Shown: one piece after another, positions 50,147 through 58,882 of the stretch
How positions within the stretch are numbered: the stretch's first letter is position 1
Layout of the letters: each line of letters opens with the position of its first letter
Source of the DNA: Candidatus Rokuibacteriota bacterium
Lineage (GTDB): Bacteria; Methylomirabilota; Methylomirabilia; Rokubacteriales; CSP1-6
Reading direction: 5' to 3'
NCBI GenBank assembly: GCA_003221515.1
Contig: QHSI01000105.1
Location: 18,728 to 82,727, forward strand
Length of the DNA stretch: 64,000 nucleotides
Translations under genes and position numbers: made by a program
The notes under the pieces: model-generated
Database searches by the model: none
Told to the model about the DNA's origin: nothing
Seen by the model: only the letters and a program-made list of their open reading frames with translations

Positions 50147-51285
50147 CGCCGCGCGGCGCCCCGCTTGTACTGCAGGAGCGTGTCATCGTAGACCTCCAGG
50201 ACCCTCCGGGCGCATCGCTCCCACCGGTAATGATGGCTGACCAGTTGACGGTTGAAGTCACCGCAGCGTCGGCGTAGGTCGGGGTCCGCCAAGAGCACGA
50301 GCAGGCGCCTCACAAAGTCCCCGACCTGACCGGCCTGGGCGACGAACCCGCCGCGCTCGTGCACGACCAGCTCTGGGAGCGCGCCCTGATCCGACACCAC
50401 GACCGGCAGTCCGCAGGACATCGCCTCCGCCACCGAAAACCCGAACCCCTCGAGCGACGACGGGGACACCATCACGTCCGCGACGTTGTAGTACGCGACC
50501 TTTTCCGACTCGGGCACCCGCCCCGCGAATTCAACGAAGTCTCGGAGCCCGAGCGCAGCGGCGCGCCGCCGGAGCGAACGCTCGAGGCGGCCACTGCCCA
50601 CGATCAGCAGCGTGGCGTCCGGGCGGCGGCTCACCACATCTCGCCACACTTCGAGGAGGAACGGAAGATTCTTGCGGGACTTGAGGCCACCGAGGAACAG
50701 CACCACCGACCGGCCGCGCAGTCCGTGCCGCGCGAGCAGCGACCCGGCTTTCGGCTGTGGCGCGAACCGCGTGTCAACGCCGTTGGGCACGACCTCGACG
50801 TGATCGGTCCGCACTCCGAGCGCGTCGGCGATCTGCCGTCGAGAGAACTCGCTGACGGTGATCACTCGGTCCACGCGCTCGATGACGCGGCGTTCTATCA
50901 GAGGATTGAGCAGATCCGGGTCGAGATGGTGATGGTGCGCGATGATCGGGACATCGAAGCCGTAGCGACGGCGGGCAATGAGCGCCGCCGGCCCCACATA
51001 CCGCAACGAGTGCGCCCGCAGAACGTCGAATCGCCGCGTGTCGTGCACACGCTTGATCGCCCTTGGCAGGACGAACGGCGCCAGGGGCCATCGCATTCCG
51101 CGTCCGATCGGAAGGCGGTGGATCGTCCAGTTCGGGACGCCTTCGGGGTATCGTTTGTGGCGCGCGAGCAGGATATCGATCGACATGCCACCAGCGGCGA
51201 GGTGGCGCAGCAGTTCGCGCTCGTACGTCTCGCCGCCCGACGTCGTCTCGGGATCGATGCCGCAATGCGGAGAACAGACCCTCAC
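50143..51285 (-). CDS. Glycosyltransferase family 4
   Basis: 380 residues, GT-B. SGGETYERELLRHLAAGGMS replaces the common GGAE loop, VEVVPNGVDTRFAPQPK is the hinge, VVLFLGGLKSRKNLPFLLEV follows, and VSPSSLEGFGFSVAEAMSCG is the donor-binding E-x7-E. RLERSLRRRAAALGLRDFVE sits in the second Rossmann domain. A retaining transferase acting on the growing glycan; specificity unknown. Confidence 0.9.
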   Translation of the reverse strand: MRVCSPHCGIDPETTSGGETYERELLRHLAAGGMSIDILLARHKRYPEGVPNWTIHRLPIGRGMRWPLAPFVLPRAIKRVHDTRRFDVLRAHSLRYVGPAALIARRRYGFDVPIIAHHHHLDPDLLNPLIERRVIERVDRVITVSEFSRRQIADALGVRTDHVEVVPNGVDTRFAPQPKAGSLLARHGLRGRSVVLFLGGLKSRKNLPFLLEVWRDVVSRRPDATLLIVGSGRLERSLRRRAAALGLRDFVEFAGRVPESEKVAYYNVADVMVSPSSLEGFGFSVAEAMSCGLPVVVSDQGALPELVVHERGGFVAQAGQVGDFVRRLLVLLADPDLRRRCGDFNRQLVSHHYRWERCARRVLEVYDDTLLQYKRGAARR

Positions 51286-52067
51286 GCCGTATCCTCACGG
51301 ACCGCGACGAGCTCGATGTACGGGTTGATGCCGAAGAGCCGGTAGTATGTGCGCACCAGGGGCCACAGCGGGCCGCCGACCGGACGGTCGGCGTCGGTGC
51401 GCATGACGCGGATCACCCGCGCACCGGCGCGCTGCACGAGCGTCCGGCACTCGGCGAGCGTCAGGGGGCGCAACGTGTTCAGGAAGGCCGTCGGCCGGCC
51501 GCGCGCGGCCAGATACGCGTGCGATAACCGGCGCGGGAGCCCCGGGATCCAGAAGACCTTGTAGTGTCCCTCGAAGCATCCCCGCCGATCCGGCGAGTGC
51601 AGGTAGAGCCGGCCGCCCGGGCGGAGCAGGCGCACCATCTCGCCGATGGCGCGCCCCGCGTCATCGACGTGCTCGAGCGTCGAGTAGCAATAGATGAAGT
51701 CGAAGCTCGCGTCCTCGAACGGCAGCGATTCCGCGGTGGCAACCAGCGCCCGATCGCGAGACGTGCGGGCGGCGGTCAGGGCCACGGCCTCGGCCGACTC
51801 GTCGACGCTCCACACGTCGGCGCCGGCTTTGGCGGCCAAGAGGGAGAAGCCACCGGTGCCGCATCCGACGTCGAGCAGCCGGCGGCCCTTCAGCGGGACG
51901 CCGAGGGCGCCCTCGAAGCGCGCCAGGCGGCGGCCCTCGTACGCGCGGTCGTCGAGGCGGACCGCGACGATCTCGCGCCAGCCCGGAATGCCGAGCATGT
52001 CCCGGTAGTAGTGGGTGTAGTACCGCTCGAGGCGGTCGGTGAGCGACTCAGCGGCCGGGCTTGACAT
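51282..52067 (-). CDS. SAM-dependent methyltransferase (class I)
   Basis: 261 residues from ATG 52,067, which lies 20 nt inside the upstream gene. LLDVGCGTGGFSLLAAKAGA is a textbook motif I, followed by SVDESAEAVALTAARTSRDR, FDFIYCYSTLEHVDDAGRAI and LLRPGGRLYLHSPDRRGCFE. The C-terminal part (VRTYYRLFGINPYIELVAVR) is typical of O-antigen-locus methyltransferases. It could also be translated from a GTG or ATG further upstream, but this ATG gives the cleanest N-terminus. Confidence 0.84.
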   Translation of the reverse strand: MSSPAAESLTDRLERYYTHYYRDMLGIPGWREIVAVRLDDRAYEGRRLARFEGALGVPLKGRRLLDVGCGTGGFSLLAAKAGADVWSVDESAEAVALTAARTSRDRALVATAESLPFEDASFDFIYCYSTLEHVDDAGRAIGEMVRLLRPGGRLYLHSPDRRGCFEGHYKVFWIPGLPRRLSHAYLAARGRPTAFLNTLRPLTLAECRTLVQRAGARVIRVMRTDADRPVGGPLWPLVRTYYRLFGINPYIELVAVREDTA

Positions 52068-52899
52068 ACTGCGCTTCGAACTCCAGTCCGCCGAGGTCGA
52101 GTGGCACGATCGCACGGAGCGTGGAGTCGATGTAGGCGATCGTCTGGCCTCGCTGGGCCGAGGCCTCGATCAGATTCTCCTCGCCCGCGTCATCCGCGAA
52201 GTTCACGAACAACGTGCCACCGGGCTTCAGGTGCTCGACCAGATGCGTCACGACCTGCAGCGGGTTTATGACGTGCTCGAGCACATCCAGGCACGTGATC
52301 ACGTCACAGGTGGAGGTGAGGGGCAGGTCGCTGCCGAAGCCCGGCTCCTTGAGCTCGACGTTGGCGTGCTCGCGGAATCGCCAGCGCGCGAACTCGAGCG
52401 TCGGCGTCGGCAAATCCACGAGTGTGTATCGCCACTCAGGAAATCGAGGTCTGACGAACGCCGTGACGGGCGCGACGCCGCACCCGTACTCGCAGAAGAC
52501 GCCCCGCCGACCGACACGCCGCATCGCCGTCGCGACGGCGTGGAACGAGTCGTTGCGGTGGTAGTACATCTGCCGCAGCACGAAGTAGTCCGTCTCGGTG
52601 TAGAACGCGCGATAGTCGGCTTCACCGAGTCGAGCCCGGCGGCTCCAGAGCTTCTTGGCCTCCTCCTGCCCGTTCGTATAGCGCACCCAGAACTCGTCGA
52701 ACGTCATCCCGCGGTAGTAGGCGGACAATTCGCGGAACCAGCCGAACCAGCCGGGGTCGCCGCCGAGCCGCGTCACGAGAGGCTCGACGAGGCGATGCCG
52801 AACACCGCGGCGCAGATATCCGCGGAAGTACATGAGGCGGGCGTGACGGGCCGGCGACAGGAGCGGCATCAGAGGTCGCAGCTCCGCGCCGGTTGACAC
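52048..52899 (-). CDS. SAM-dependent methyltransferase-like protein
   Basis: 283 residues from GTG 52,899. A helical N-terminal region of about 130 residues precedes the fold. Motif I is VFCEYGCGVAPVTAFVRPRF, the acidic loop YTLVDLPTPTLEFARWRF, then CDVITCLDVLEHVINPLQVV and LKPGGTLFVNFADDAGEENL. The E-Y-G-C-G form is unusual but keeps the glycines. It is the first gene of the left glycan unit; its start is only 29 nt from the divergent plus-strand gene at 52,929. Confidence 0.8.
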   Translation of the reverse strand: MSTGAELRPLMPLLSPARHARLMYFRGYLRRGVRHRLVEPLVTRLGGDPGWFGWFRELSAYYRGMTFDEFWVRYTNGQEEAKKLWSRRARLGEADYRAFYTETDYFVLRQMYYHRNDSFHAVATAMRRVGRRGVFCEYGCGVAPVTAFVRPRFPEWRYTLVDLPTPTLEFARWRFREHANVELKEPGFGSDLPLTSTCDVITCLDVLEHVINPLQVVTHLVEHLKPGGTLFVNFADDAGEENLIEASAQRGQTIAYIDSTLRAIVPLDLGGLEFEAQYVKPGR

Positions 52900-52921
52900 C
52901 CCACCACGCGGCGCTTACCCT
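52893..52921 (+). promoter_or_regulatory. Weak promoter candidate for the plus-strand pair of unknown genes
   Basis: TTGACA (52,893-52,898), 17-nt spacer, TACCCT (52,916-52,921), ending 7 nt before the ATG at 52,929, so again a leaderless arrangement. The -35 overlaps the start codon of the divergent gene, and the -10 matches only three of six consensus bases. Confidence 0.3.
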
Positions 52922-52928
52922 GCGCACG

Positions 52929-53696
52929 ATGGCCGCCTCGCTCCGCGCGCTCGCGCGACGCCTGCTCGGCGTAGAGCGAACCCCAACCTACTACCTGCCG
53001 TGGCTGACGGTGAACGGGCTCGAGTGCGCGCTGATCCTCAACAACGTCGAGGTCCGCTTCGAGCCCGGAAAGAACGAGGGTCCGTTCCCGGCCACGGTGG
53101 TACAGCACGATGCGGACGGGACGGTCGTCGGGACCTCCGAGGTCTCGGTGATCGACACCGAGGCCGCCGTCGAGGTCCCCATGGCGCCGACCGCGAGCGG
53201 CTACGGGTTCGTCACGGTGAGCATGGAGCATCTCCGCTCGGATCTGTACGTGACGGTCTCGGATGGCGGGAGCTACACGGCGACCCACGGGCGCTTCGAG
53301 TTCGTCGAGACCTATCCCCTCAGGGTGCGCATCCTGTTCGCCGTCCTCGGCCGGCTGCTGGCGCCGTTCGGCCGCACGGTCCCGGCGTTCGTTCGGGACC
53401 AGTACGCGTACTCCGGGCGCGACGGCCGCTCGCACCTGCTGCTCCTCAACCTCTCGAACGTCACGAACCGCATCCGCGTGGTCGCCCACTGGGACGGCCC
53501 GCCCGGCGCGGCGCGGCTGGTGGCCGTGCCGCCGCGAGGCGCGCGGCTCCTCGACGTCGGCACGCTGGTACCCGCCGCCGAGGTGCTGACGCCGCTCGCC
53601 CTGCGCCTCGAAGGCAACGCCTGGTTCAACCTCTATCTGGTCGGCGCGGGTCCCCGCGATCTCGCCGGGCTGCTCTCCCTGATGCATGTCAAGTAA
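52929..53696 (+). CDS. Conserved-looking protein of unknown function, first of a plus-strand pair
   Basis: 255 residues. No signal peptide. The sequence looks all-beta: VNGLECALILNNVEVRFEPG, VVQHDADGTVVGTSEVSVID, YGFVTVSMEHLRSDLYVTVS, LLLLNLSNVTNRIRVVAHWD, and LVAVPPRGARLLDVGTLVPA. That last segment reappears in the next gene, so the two are probably related. A single hydrophobic stretch (RVRILFAVLGRLLAPFG) lies in the middle. I do not recognise the family. The position inside a glycan locus suggests a role in assembly or sensing of the glycan. An ATG/GTG further upstream (52,893) is possible but adds a non-homologous tail. Confidence 0.6.
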   Translation: MAASLRALARRLLGVERTPTYYLPWLTVNGLECALILNNVEVRFEPGKNEGPFPATVVQHDADGTVVGTSEVSVIDTEAAVEVPMAPTASGYGFVTVSMEHLRSDLYVTVSDGGSYTATHGRFEFVETYPLRVRILFAVLGRLLAPFGRTVPAFVRDQYAYSGRDGRSHLLLLNLSNVTNRIRVVAHWDGPPGAARLVAVPPRGARLLDVGTLVPAAEVLTPLALRLEGNAWFNLYLVGAGPRDLAGLLSLMHVK

Positions 53697-54396
53697 CCTC
53701 TCGGCCCTGCTCTCGGCGACGTTCTACGAGGCGGGCGACGAGCACCGGGTCGAGCTGGTCCATCAACAAGACCGGAAGGCGCGCCGCCAGCTCGCGTCCC
53801 TGGACCTGGCGGTCTACGATCCCGAGGGCAAGCACCTCGTTGCCGTCCCGATGGACACCCATCAGGAGATTCTCGACCTCGGCGCGCTGGTCGGCTCGGT
53901 GGCCGGCGCGCTGCCGCGCGTGATGGTGCTGCTCGACGCGCGGTACGACGAGCGGATCTTCCCGTACCGGCCCCACCACTACGGGTTTCTTCACCACCGG
54001 GGCTCGACGGCGCCGGCGCTCTACTACGCCGTCAACGCGGTCCTCGGCGGCGTGCCCGATCGCATCGGCGCAACGGGCCTCACCACCCTCGAGACGTACA
54101 TCTTCCTGCGCCGGGCCTTCGCCGAGCGCTACTCCGTGCTCCTCGGCAACCCGGCGCGGTTCTCGACCGCCGAAGCCCAGGTGACCGCGTACTACGCCAC
54201 CGGACGCGCATCGCAAGTGGTCGCGCTGCCGCCGAAGACCCACGTCGAGATGGAGCTCGCCGCCGAGCACGCCGGTGAGCATCTGCAGCGTGTCGAGATC
54301 AAGGCGCTCTTCCGCCTGGCCAGCTACGTCGTCGGACGCCGCGCCGACTCGGGCGAGCTCGTGCTGTTCGATCATCTCTTCTCGTATCACCGGTGA
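53686..54396 (+). CDS. Conserved-looking protein of unknown function, second of a plus-strand pair
   Basis: 236 residues, overlapping the previous gene by 11 nt. It repeats the beta-rich pattern: LASLDLAVYDPEGKHLVAVP then HQEILDLGALVGSVAG, comparable to LVAVPPRGARLLDVGTLV in its neighbour. A further copy of the V-A-L-P-P motif lies in ASQVVALPPKTHVEMELAAE. A central conserved-looking block, YRPHHYGFLHHRGSTAPALY, is rich in histidine, tyrosine and arginine and could bind a sugar or phosphate. Unknown function. Its 3' end overlaps the convergent aminotransferase gene by 10 nt. Confidence 0.6.
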   Translation: MSSNLSALLSATFYEAGDEHRVELVHQQDRKARRQLASLDLAVYDPEGKHLVAVPMDTHQEILDLGALVGSVAGALPRVMVLLDARYDERIFPYRPHHYGFLHHRGSTAPALYYAVNAVLGGVPDRIGATGLTTLETYIFLRRAFAERYSVLLGNPARFSTAEAQVTAYYATGRASQVVALPPKTHVEMELAAEHAGEHLQRVEIKALFRLASYVVGRRADSGELVLFDHLFSYHR

Positions 54397-55547
54397 TCCC
54401 GAGCTCCGGCGAGGAACGCGATCACTCGCTCGCGCTCCTCGGCCGTGATCCCCACCGAGCACGGCAAGGAAATCCCGCGCGCGTAGAGGTGGTCGGCGAC
54501 CTCGATCCGGTAGGCTTGGTGCGCCGCGAAGGCCGGCTGCCGATGGAGCGGGTGCCAGAGCGGGCGCAGCTGGATCCCGGCGGCGTTGCCGCGCGCGATC
54601 AGCACCCTGATGTCGCCATAGTCGGCCGGCTCGAGAAGCGTCGAGGACATCCAGAAGCTCGAGCTGGCCCACGGCGCCTCCCGGAGAGGCTCGGCGCCGC
54701 CCAGCGCGGCGAGCGCCGCGTGGTACGCGCGGGCGGTCTCCCGCTTGGAGGCGAGGAAGCCCTCGAGCTGCTCGACCTGTGCCACGCCGATGGCGGCCTG
54801 GATATTGGTCAGCCGGTAGTTGAAGCCGACCTCGCGGTGAATCCACTCCGGCCCCGGCTCGCGGGCCTGCTGCGTCAGGTGGTGCGCGCGTCGCGCGAAC
54901 GCTTCGTCGTTCGTCAGGATCATTCCGCCGCCGCCTGACGTGATGACCTTGTTGCCGTTGAACGACAGGCAGCCGGCGAGACCGTGCGCGCCCACGCGCC
55001 GTCCCTTGTAGAGGGCCCCCAGCGCCTCGGCGGAGTCCTCGACGAGCGCCAGCGGAAGCCGCGCGGCGAGCTCGAGAAACGGGTCGAGGTCGACCGGGTG
55101 GCCGTAGAGGTGGACGGGCAGGATCGCCCGGACCCGACGTCCGGTCGCGCGGTTCACCACGCGATCGCCGCGCACGTCGCACTCGCGGGCGAGGAAGTCC
55201 GTGACTTTCTGGGGGTCCACCGTCCACGTCCGCGGCTCCGAGTCCACGAAGACGGGCACCGCGCCGCAGTAGCGCACGGCGTTCGCGGTGGCGGCGAACG
55301 TGAGCGTCGGCACGATGACCTCGTCACCGGACTCGACACCCGCGACGAGGAGCGCCACGTGGAGCGCCGCGGTGCCGTTGACGGTGGCGACCCCGTGCCG
55401 CACCCCGACCCACGAGGCCAGCGCCCGCTCGAACCGCTCCACGAACGGACCGACCGACGACACCCAGTTGCTGTCGAGGCACTCCTTGAGATAGAGCCAC
55501 TCGTTGCCGCGCAGGCACGGCACCGCGTTCGGGATGGGCTGGCTCAC
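54387..55547 (-). CDS. legC: LegC-type PLP aminotransferase of nonulosonic-acid synthesis
   Basis: 386 residues from GTG 55,547. DegT/DnrJ/EryC1 sugar aminotransferase: PLP lysine K200 in LSFNGNKVITSGGGG, D171 in LVEDSAEALGALYKG. The N-terminus PNAVPCLRGNEWLYLKECLD, then NWVSSVGPFVERFE, is the form seen in LegC, which makes the 4-amino sugar precursor of legionaminic acid. The presence of NeuB, NeuC and a PtmE-like enzyme downstream in the same unit supports this over other sugar aminotransferases. Last gene of the right-hand glycan unit; overlaps the epimerase gene by 4 nt. Confidence 0.85.
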   Translation of the reverse strand: MSQPIPNAVPCLRGNEWLYLKECLDSNWVSSVGPFVERFERALASWVGVRHGVATVNGTAALHVALLVAGVESGDEVIVPTLTFAATANAVRYCGAVPVFVDSEPRTWTVDPQKVTDFLARECDVRGDRVVNRATGRRVRAILPVHLYGHPVDLDPFLELAARLPLALVEDSAEALGALYKGRRVGAHGLAGCLSFNGNKVITSGGGGMILTNDEAFARRAHHLTQQAREPGPEWIHREVGFNYRLTNIQAAIGVAQVEQLEGFLASKRETARAYHAALAALGGAEPLREAPWASSSFWMSSTLLEPADYGDIRVLIARGNAAGIQLRPLWHPLHRQPAFAAHQAYRIEVADHLYARGISLPCSVGITAEERERVIAFLAGARDHR

Positions 55548-56527
55548 CGCCGCCCTCGCTCGCGCCACGCGCGATACCACGCGAACGTGTCGCGCACTCC
55601 GGCCTCGAGACCCACCTTCGGCACGTAGCCGGTGAGCGCCCGGAGCTTCGTCAGATCCGGACAGCGACGCGCAACGGATTCCGCCGGCGCCGGGAGGGTC
55701 TGCAGGCGCGGCGTGAAGTCCGCGGTCTGGAGCACGAGAGCGAGGAGGTCGGCGATCGTGGTCTCTTCCGTGTCGTTGCCGATGTTCACGATCTCGCCCC
55801 ACGCGCGCTCGCTGTCGATGAGGCGCAGGATCGCGTCGACCGCGTCGTCAACGTGACAGAACGCGCGCCGCTGCTCGTGCCCGTACACCTTGAACGGGTC
55901 CTCCCGATCGAGCGCGCGCAGGCTGAGCTCGGGGATGACGTGATCGGCGCCCATCCGCGGCCCGTACACGTTGTGCAGGCGGCCGATCACGAAGCGAAGC
56001 TTCTTCGCCGCGGCGTAGTGGATCACCGCGGCCTCGCCGAGGATCTTGCTCGCGGCATAGGCGAGCCGCGGGCTGGCGATGTCGTCCACCGAGAGCGGGA
56101 CCGTCTCCGGCGTGGGCACGGGCACGGTCCCGCGACCGACGCCGCCCGCGTACGTCTCGCTCGTCGACGAGAAGAAGAGGACCCCCGCGTCGGGCGTCGC
56201 CCACTCCAGCACGTTCAGCGTGGCCAGCGTGTTCACGCGGATCACGCGCGCCGGAGCGCCGGTGACGGGACGCACGCCGACGACGGCCGCGAGCACGTGG
56301 ACCTGATCCCACTGCGTCGGAAGCGGCGTGAGCGCCGCCGGGTCCGTCAGATCCGCCCGCACGAGCTCGACCGACGGGCGGGCGAGCAGCGCGGTGAGCG
56401 CGGCGTCGGCGCGGCCGCGGGACAGATCGTCGACAAGCGTGATGCGGTTGCTCGGCGTCTCGGCCAGACGCCGGGCCAGGTGATAGCCGACGAAGCCCGC
56501 GCCGCCCAGGATCAGGATCCTAGCCAT
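55544..56527 (-). CDS. NAD-dependent sugar epimerase/dehydratase (extended SDR)
   Basis: 327 residues. Rossmann motif GGAGFVGYHLARRLAE, VDDLSRG (NAD adenine ribose aspartate), FFSSTSETYAGG with the catalytic serine/threonine, and YAASKILGEAAVIHYAAAKK with the YxxxK. RLHNVYGPRMGADHVIPELS and RRAFCHVDDAVDAILRLIDS are usual. It resembles UDP-glucuronate decarboxylase and UDP-sugar 4-epimerases. It is not a close match to the LegB/PseB 4,6-dehydratase, which should supply LegC's substrate. It could do that job only if diverged. Overlaps its neighbours by 4 and 8 nt. Confidence 0.85.
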   Translation of the reverse strand: MARILILGGAGFVGYHLARRLAETPSNRITLVDDLSRGRADAALTALLARPSVELVRADLTDPAALTPLPTQWDQVHVLAAVVGVRPVTGAPARVIRVNTLATLNVLEWATPDAGVLFFSSTSETYAGGVGRGTVPVPTPETVPLSVDDIASPRLAYAASKILGEAAVIHYAAAKKLRFVIGRLHNVYGPRMGADHVIPELSLRALDREDPFKVYGHEQRRAFCHVDDAVDAILRLIDSERAWGEIVNIGNDTEETTIADLLALVLQTADFTPRLQTLPAPAESVARRCPDLTKLRALTGYVPKVGLEAGVRDTFAWYRAWRERGRR

Positions 56528-57815
56528 AGCCGATCCCCGCGTAGCGAACGTGCGGCTCGGCGCGGACCGTCTCCTCGTCGAGGATGCGCCAGCAGTCGTA
56601 CACGAGCGCCGGCTTTCGCAGCGAGGCGAGCAGCGGCGGCAGGTCGAGCTTGGCGTATTCCGGGTGATTCGTGATCACGAGCACGCCGTCGGCGCCCGCG
56701 AATCCGTCGCCGACGCTCGTCACCTCCACGCCGAGCCCTTCCAGGATCTTCGGCGCCACGAGGAAATCGTGGCCGCGCAGCGTGACGCTCGAGCCGTTCA
56801 GCGCCTCCAGCATCGGCAGGACCGGCGCGCCCCGCATATCGTCCGTCGGCGGCCATCCCTTGTACGCGAAGCCGAGCAGGAGCACGCGCGCGCCCTTCAC
56901 CTCGCCGCGCGTCTCGCGCAAGAGCTCGAGGAAGCGACGCGCCACGTGACCGGGCAAGTGCTCGTTCAGCGCGCGGGACTCGCCGACGAGCCACGGCGTG
57001 TGGCCCACGGCGCGCGCGCTCTCGAGCAGGATATAGGGATCCTTCGACAGGCAGCCGCCGCCGACGAAGCCGGGCTTCGCCAGATCCGGCCGGGGGTAGT
57101 CGAGGTTCGCGGCGCGGATCAGCTCGAGCGGGTCGAGCCGCATCCGCTCCGCCATCAGCGCCACCTCGTTGCCGTACGAGTAGATCAGATCCGTGTGGCA
57201 GTTGTTGATGAGCTTGACCATCTCCGCCGCTTCGAGCGACGAGACCGAAACCGTCCGCGTCGTCAGCCGTCGAAACAGCGCCTCGGCGGCGGCGCGGCTC
57301 GGCTCGTCGAGCCCGCCGACGACCTGCGGCAGCTCCTCGAGCTCGCGCAGCGCCTGGCCCTGGATCGTCCGCTCGGGACAGAACGCCAGGCGCGCCCGGC
57401 CCCAGCGGGCGACGAGCTCCGGCAAGACGACCGTGCGGCTGGCCCCCACCGGTACCGTGGAGCGCACGATCACCAGCGTCTCGGGCCCGAGCGCCGTCGC
57501 GACGGAACGCGCGGCGGCCCGCAGCGGCTCCAGCACCGGCGCGTGGGTCACCGCGTCCACCGGCGTCGACACGCAGAGCACCGCAGCGTCCACCGGCTCG
57601 GCGGGGAGCGTCGAGACGATGCGCAGGCGGTCGCCGAGGAGCGCGCCGAGCTCGTCCGTGATGCCCGGCTCGTAGAGATGCGCCCGGCCGGCCTGGAGCG
57701 CCGCGACGACGCTCGGCTCGCGGTCGTAGCCCACGACGGCGACGCCGCGGCGCGCGAGCGCCACCGCGAGCGTGAGCCCGACGTAGCCGAGACCGACGAC
57801 CGCGACGCGCGTCAA
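56520..57815 (-). CDS. UDP-sugar 6-dehydrogenase (WecC/UDP-ManNAc-dehydrogenase type)
   Basis: 431 residues from TTG 57,815 (TTGA overlap). NAD motif VVGLGYVGLTLAVALARRGV, RSTVPVGASRTV, INNCHTDLIYSYGNEVALMA, and the catalytic cysteine C255 in KPGFVGGGCLSKDPYILLES. C-terminal domain LLLGFAYKGWPPTDDMRGAP. It oxidises the 6-hydroxyl of a UDP-hexose or UDP-N-acetylhexosamine to a uronic acid. The GGGCLSKDPY form is closer to the WecC/WbpA group than to UDP-glucose dehydrogenase (GGSCFPKD). Its product would be a hexuronic or N-acetylhexosaminuronic acid in the same glycan as the nonulosonate. Confidence 0.9.
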   Translation of the reverse strand: MTRVAVVGLGYVGLTLAVALARRGVAVVGYDREPSVVAALQAGRAHLYEPGITDELGALLGDRLRIVSTLPAEPVDAAVLCVSTPVDAVTHAPVLEPLRAAARSVATALGPETLVIVRSTVPVGASRTVVLPELVARWGRARLAFCPERTIQGQALRELEELPQVVGGLDEPSRAAAEALFRRLTTRTVSVSSLEAAEMVKLINNCHTDLIYSYGNEVALMAERMRLDPLELIRAANLDYPRPDLAKPGFVGGGCLSKDPYILLESARAVGHTPWLVGESRALNEHLPGHVARRFLELLRETRGEVKGARVLLLGFAYKGWPPTDDMRGAPVLPMLEALNGSSVTLRGHDFLVAPKILEGLGVEVTSVGDGFAGADGVLVITNHPEYAKLDLPPLLASLRKPALVYDCWRILDEETVRAEPHVRYAGIGYG

Positions 57816-58882
57816 TCCAGGAGCCCTTCGGCCACGTCGCGATTGGCCTTCTCGAGGTCCGGGTGACGCCCCACGTCGAGCCAGTACTCGCGGATCGCGT
57901 AGGCGGCGACGTGCGCGCCCCGGCCGATGAGCAGCCGGATCAGCTCCGGCGCGTCGACGTACTGCCCCTGCGGCATCATGTCCACCACCGACGGCTCGAT
58001 CACGTAGATGCCGGCGTTGATCGGGAATTCCTTGCGCGGCTTCTCCTCGACGCGCTCGATGCGCTCGCCCCGGAGCACGAACTCGCCGTACGGGATCTCC
58101 ACCTGATAGAGCGAGACGCCCACCGTCATGGCCGCGCCGCCGCGGCTGCCGTGGAACGCCAGCATCGCGCGGAAGTCGCATTTGGTGAGGATGTCGCCGT
58201 TCACCACGAGGATCGGCAGCTGACGGCCGCCGCGTACCAGGGTCAGGGCCCCCATCGTGCCGAGCGGCTCCGACTCTTCGACGTATTCGATGCGTACGCC
58301 GAGCCGGCCACCGTCGCCCAGGTGGTCGCGGATCATCTCGGACTTGTGGCGCAGCGTGATCAGCACGTCCACGATCCCCGACTGGCGGAGGCGCTCGATC
58401 AGCAATTCGAGGATCGGCGTGCCGCCGACGCGAAGCATCGGCTTCGGCGTCGCTTCCGTGAGGGGCCGGAGCCGTCGGCCCTCACCGCCCGCCATGATGA
58501 CCGCGCGGTTCGCCAGCGGCGGAGCCGGCGCCAGCAAGTCCTCGAGCCGGAGCACGTCCACGACGGCGCGCCGCCCGTCGAGCACCGGGACGTGACGGAT
58601 CGCGCGGCTCCGCATCAACGCGAGCGTCTCGTCGCGCGAGAGTCCGGCCGGCACCACGACGGGCGTGCGGTTCATGACCTCGTCGACCTTGGCGTCGAGC
58701 GTCGTCCCGCGCAGGATCGCCTTGCGGACGTCGCCGTCGGTGACGAGGCCGAGCAGGCGCCGCTCGCCGTCCACGACGAGCGCGATCTGCCGTCCGCTCC
58801 GGTTCATCGCCTCGAGGGCGCCGCGGAGGGTCGAGCCCTCGGACACGAGCACGTCAACGAGCCGGGTCATGGTCGCGCTCAC
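57812..58882 (-). CDS. CBS-domain-fused sugar nucleotidyltransferase (PtmE-like)
   Basis: 356 residues. Two CBS domains (about 10-115: RQIALVVDGERRLLGLVTDG, then IRHVPVLDGRRAVVD) precede a nucleotidyltransferase domain (about 125-356) with MAGGEGRRLRPLTEATPKPM and NGDILTKCDFRAMLAFH. This order is that of PtmE, which makes GDP-glucosamine at the head of one legionaminic acid route. It probably supplies the NDP-sugar for LegC and NeuC/LegG. The GTG at 58,882 overlaps the upstream gene by 29 nt; ATG 58,870 is an equally good start. The CBS pair suggests allosteric control by an adenosine nucleotide. Confidence 0.85.
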   Translation of the reverse strand: MSATMTRLVDVLVSEGSTLRGALEAMNRSGRQIALVVDGERRLLGLVTDGDVRKAILRGTTLDAKVDEVMNRTPVVVPAGLSRDETLALMRSRAIRHVPVLDGRRAVVDVLRLEDLLAPAPPLANRAVIMAGGEGRRLRPLTEATPKPMLRVGGTPILELLIERLRQSGIVDVLITLRHKSEMIRDHLGDGGRLGVRIEYVEESEPLGTMGALTLVRGGRQLPILVVNGDILTKCDFRAMLAFHGSRGGAAMTVGVSLYQVEIPYGEFVLRGERIERVEEKPRKEFPINAGIYVIEPSVVDMMPQGQYVDAPELIRLLIGRGAHVAAYAIREYWLDVGRHPDLEKANRDVAEGLLD

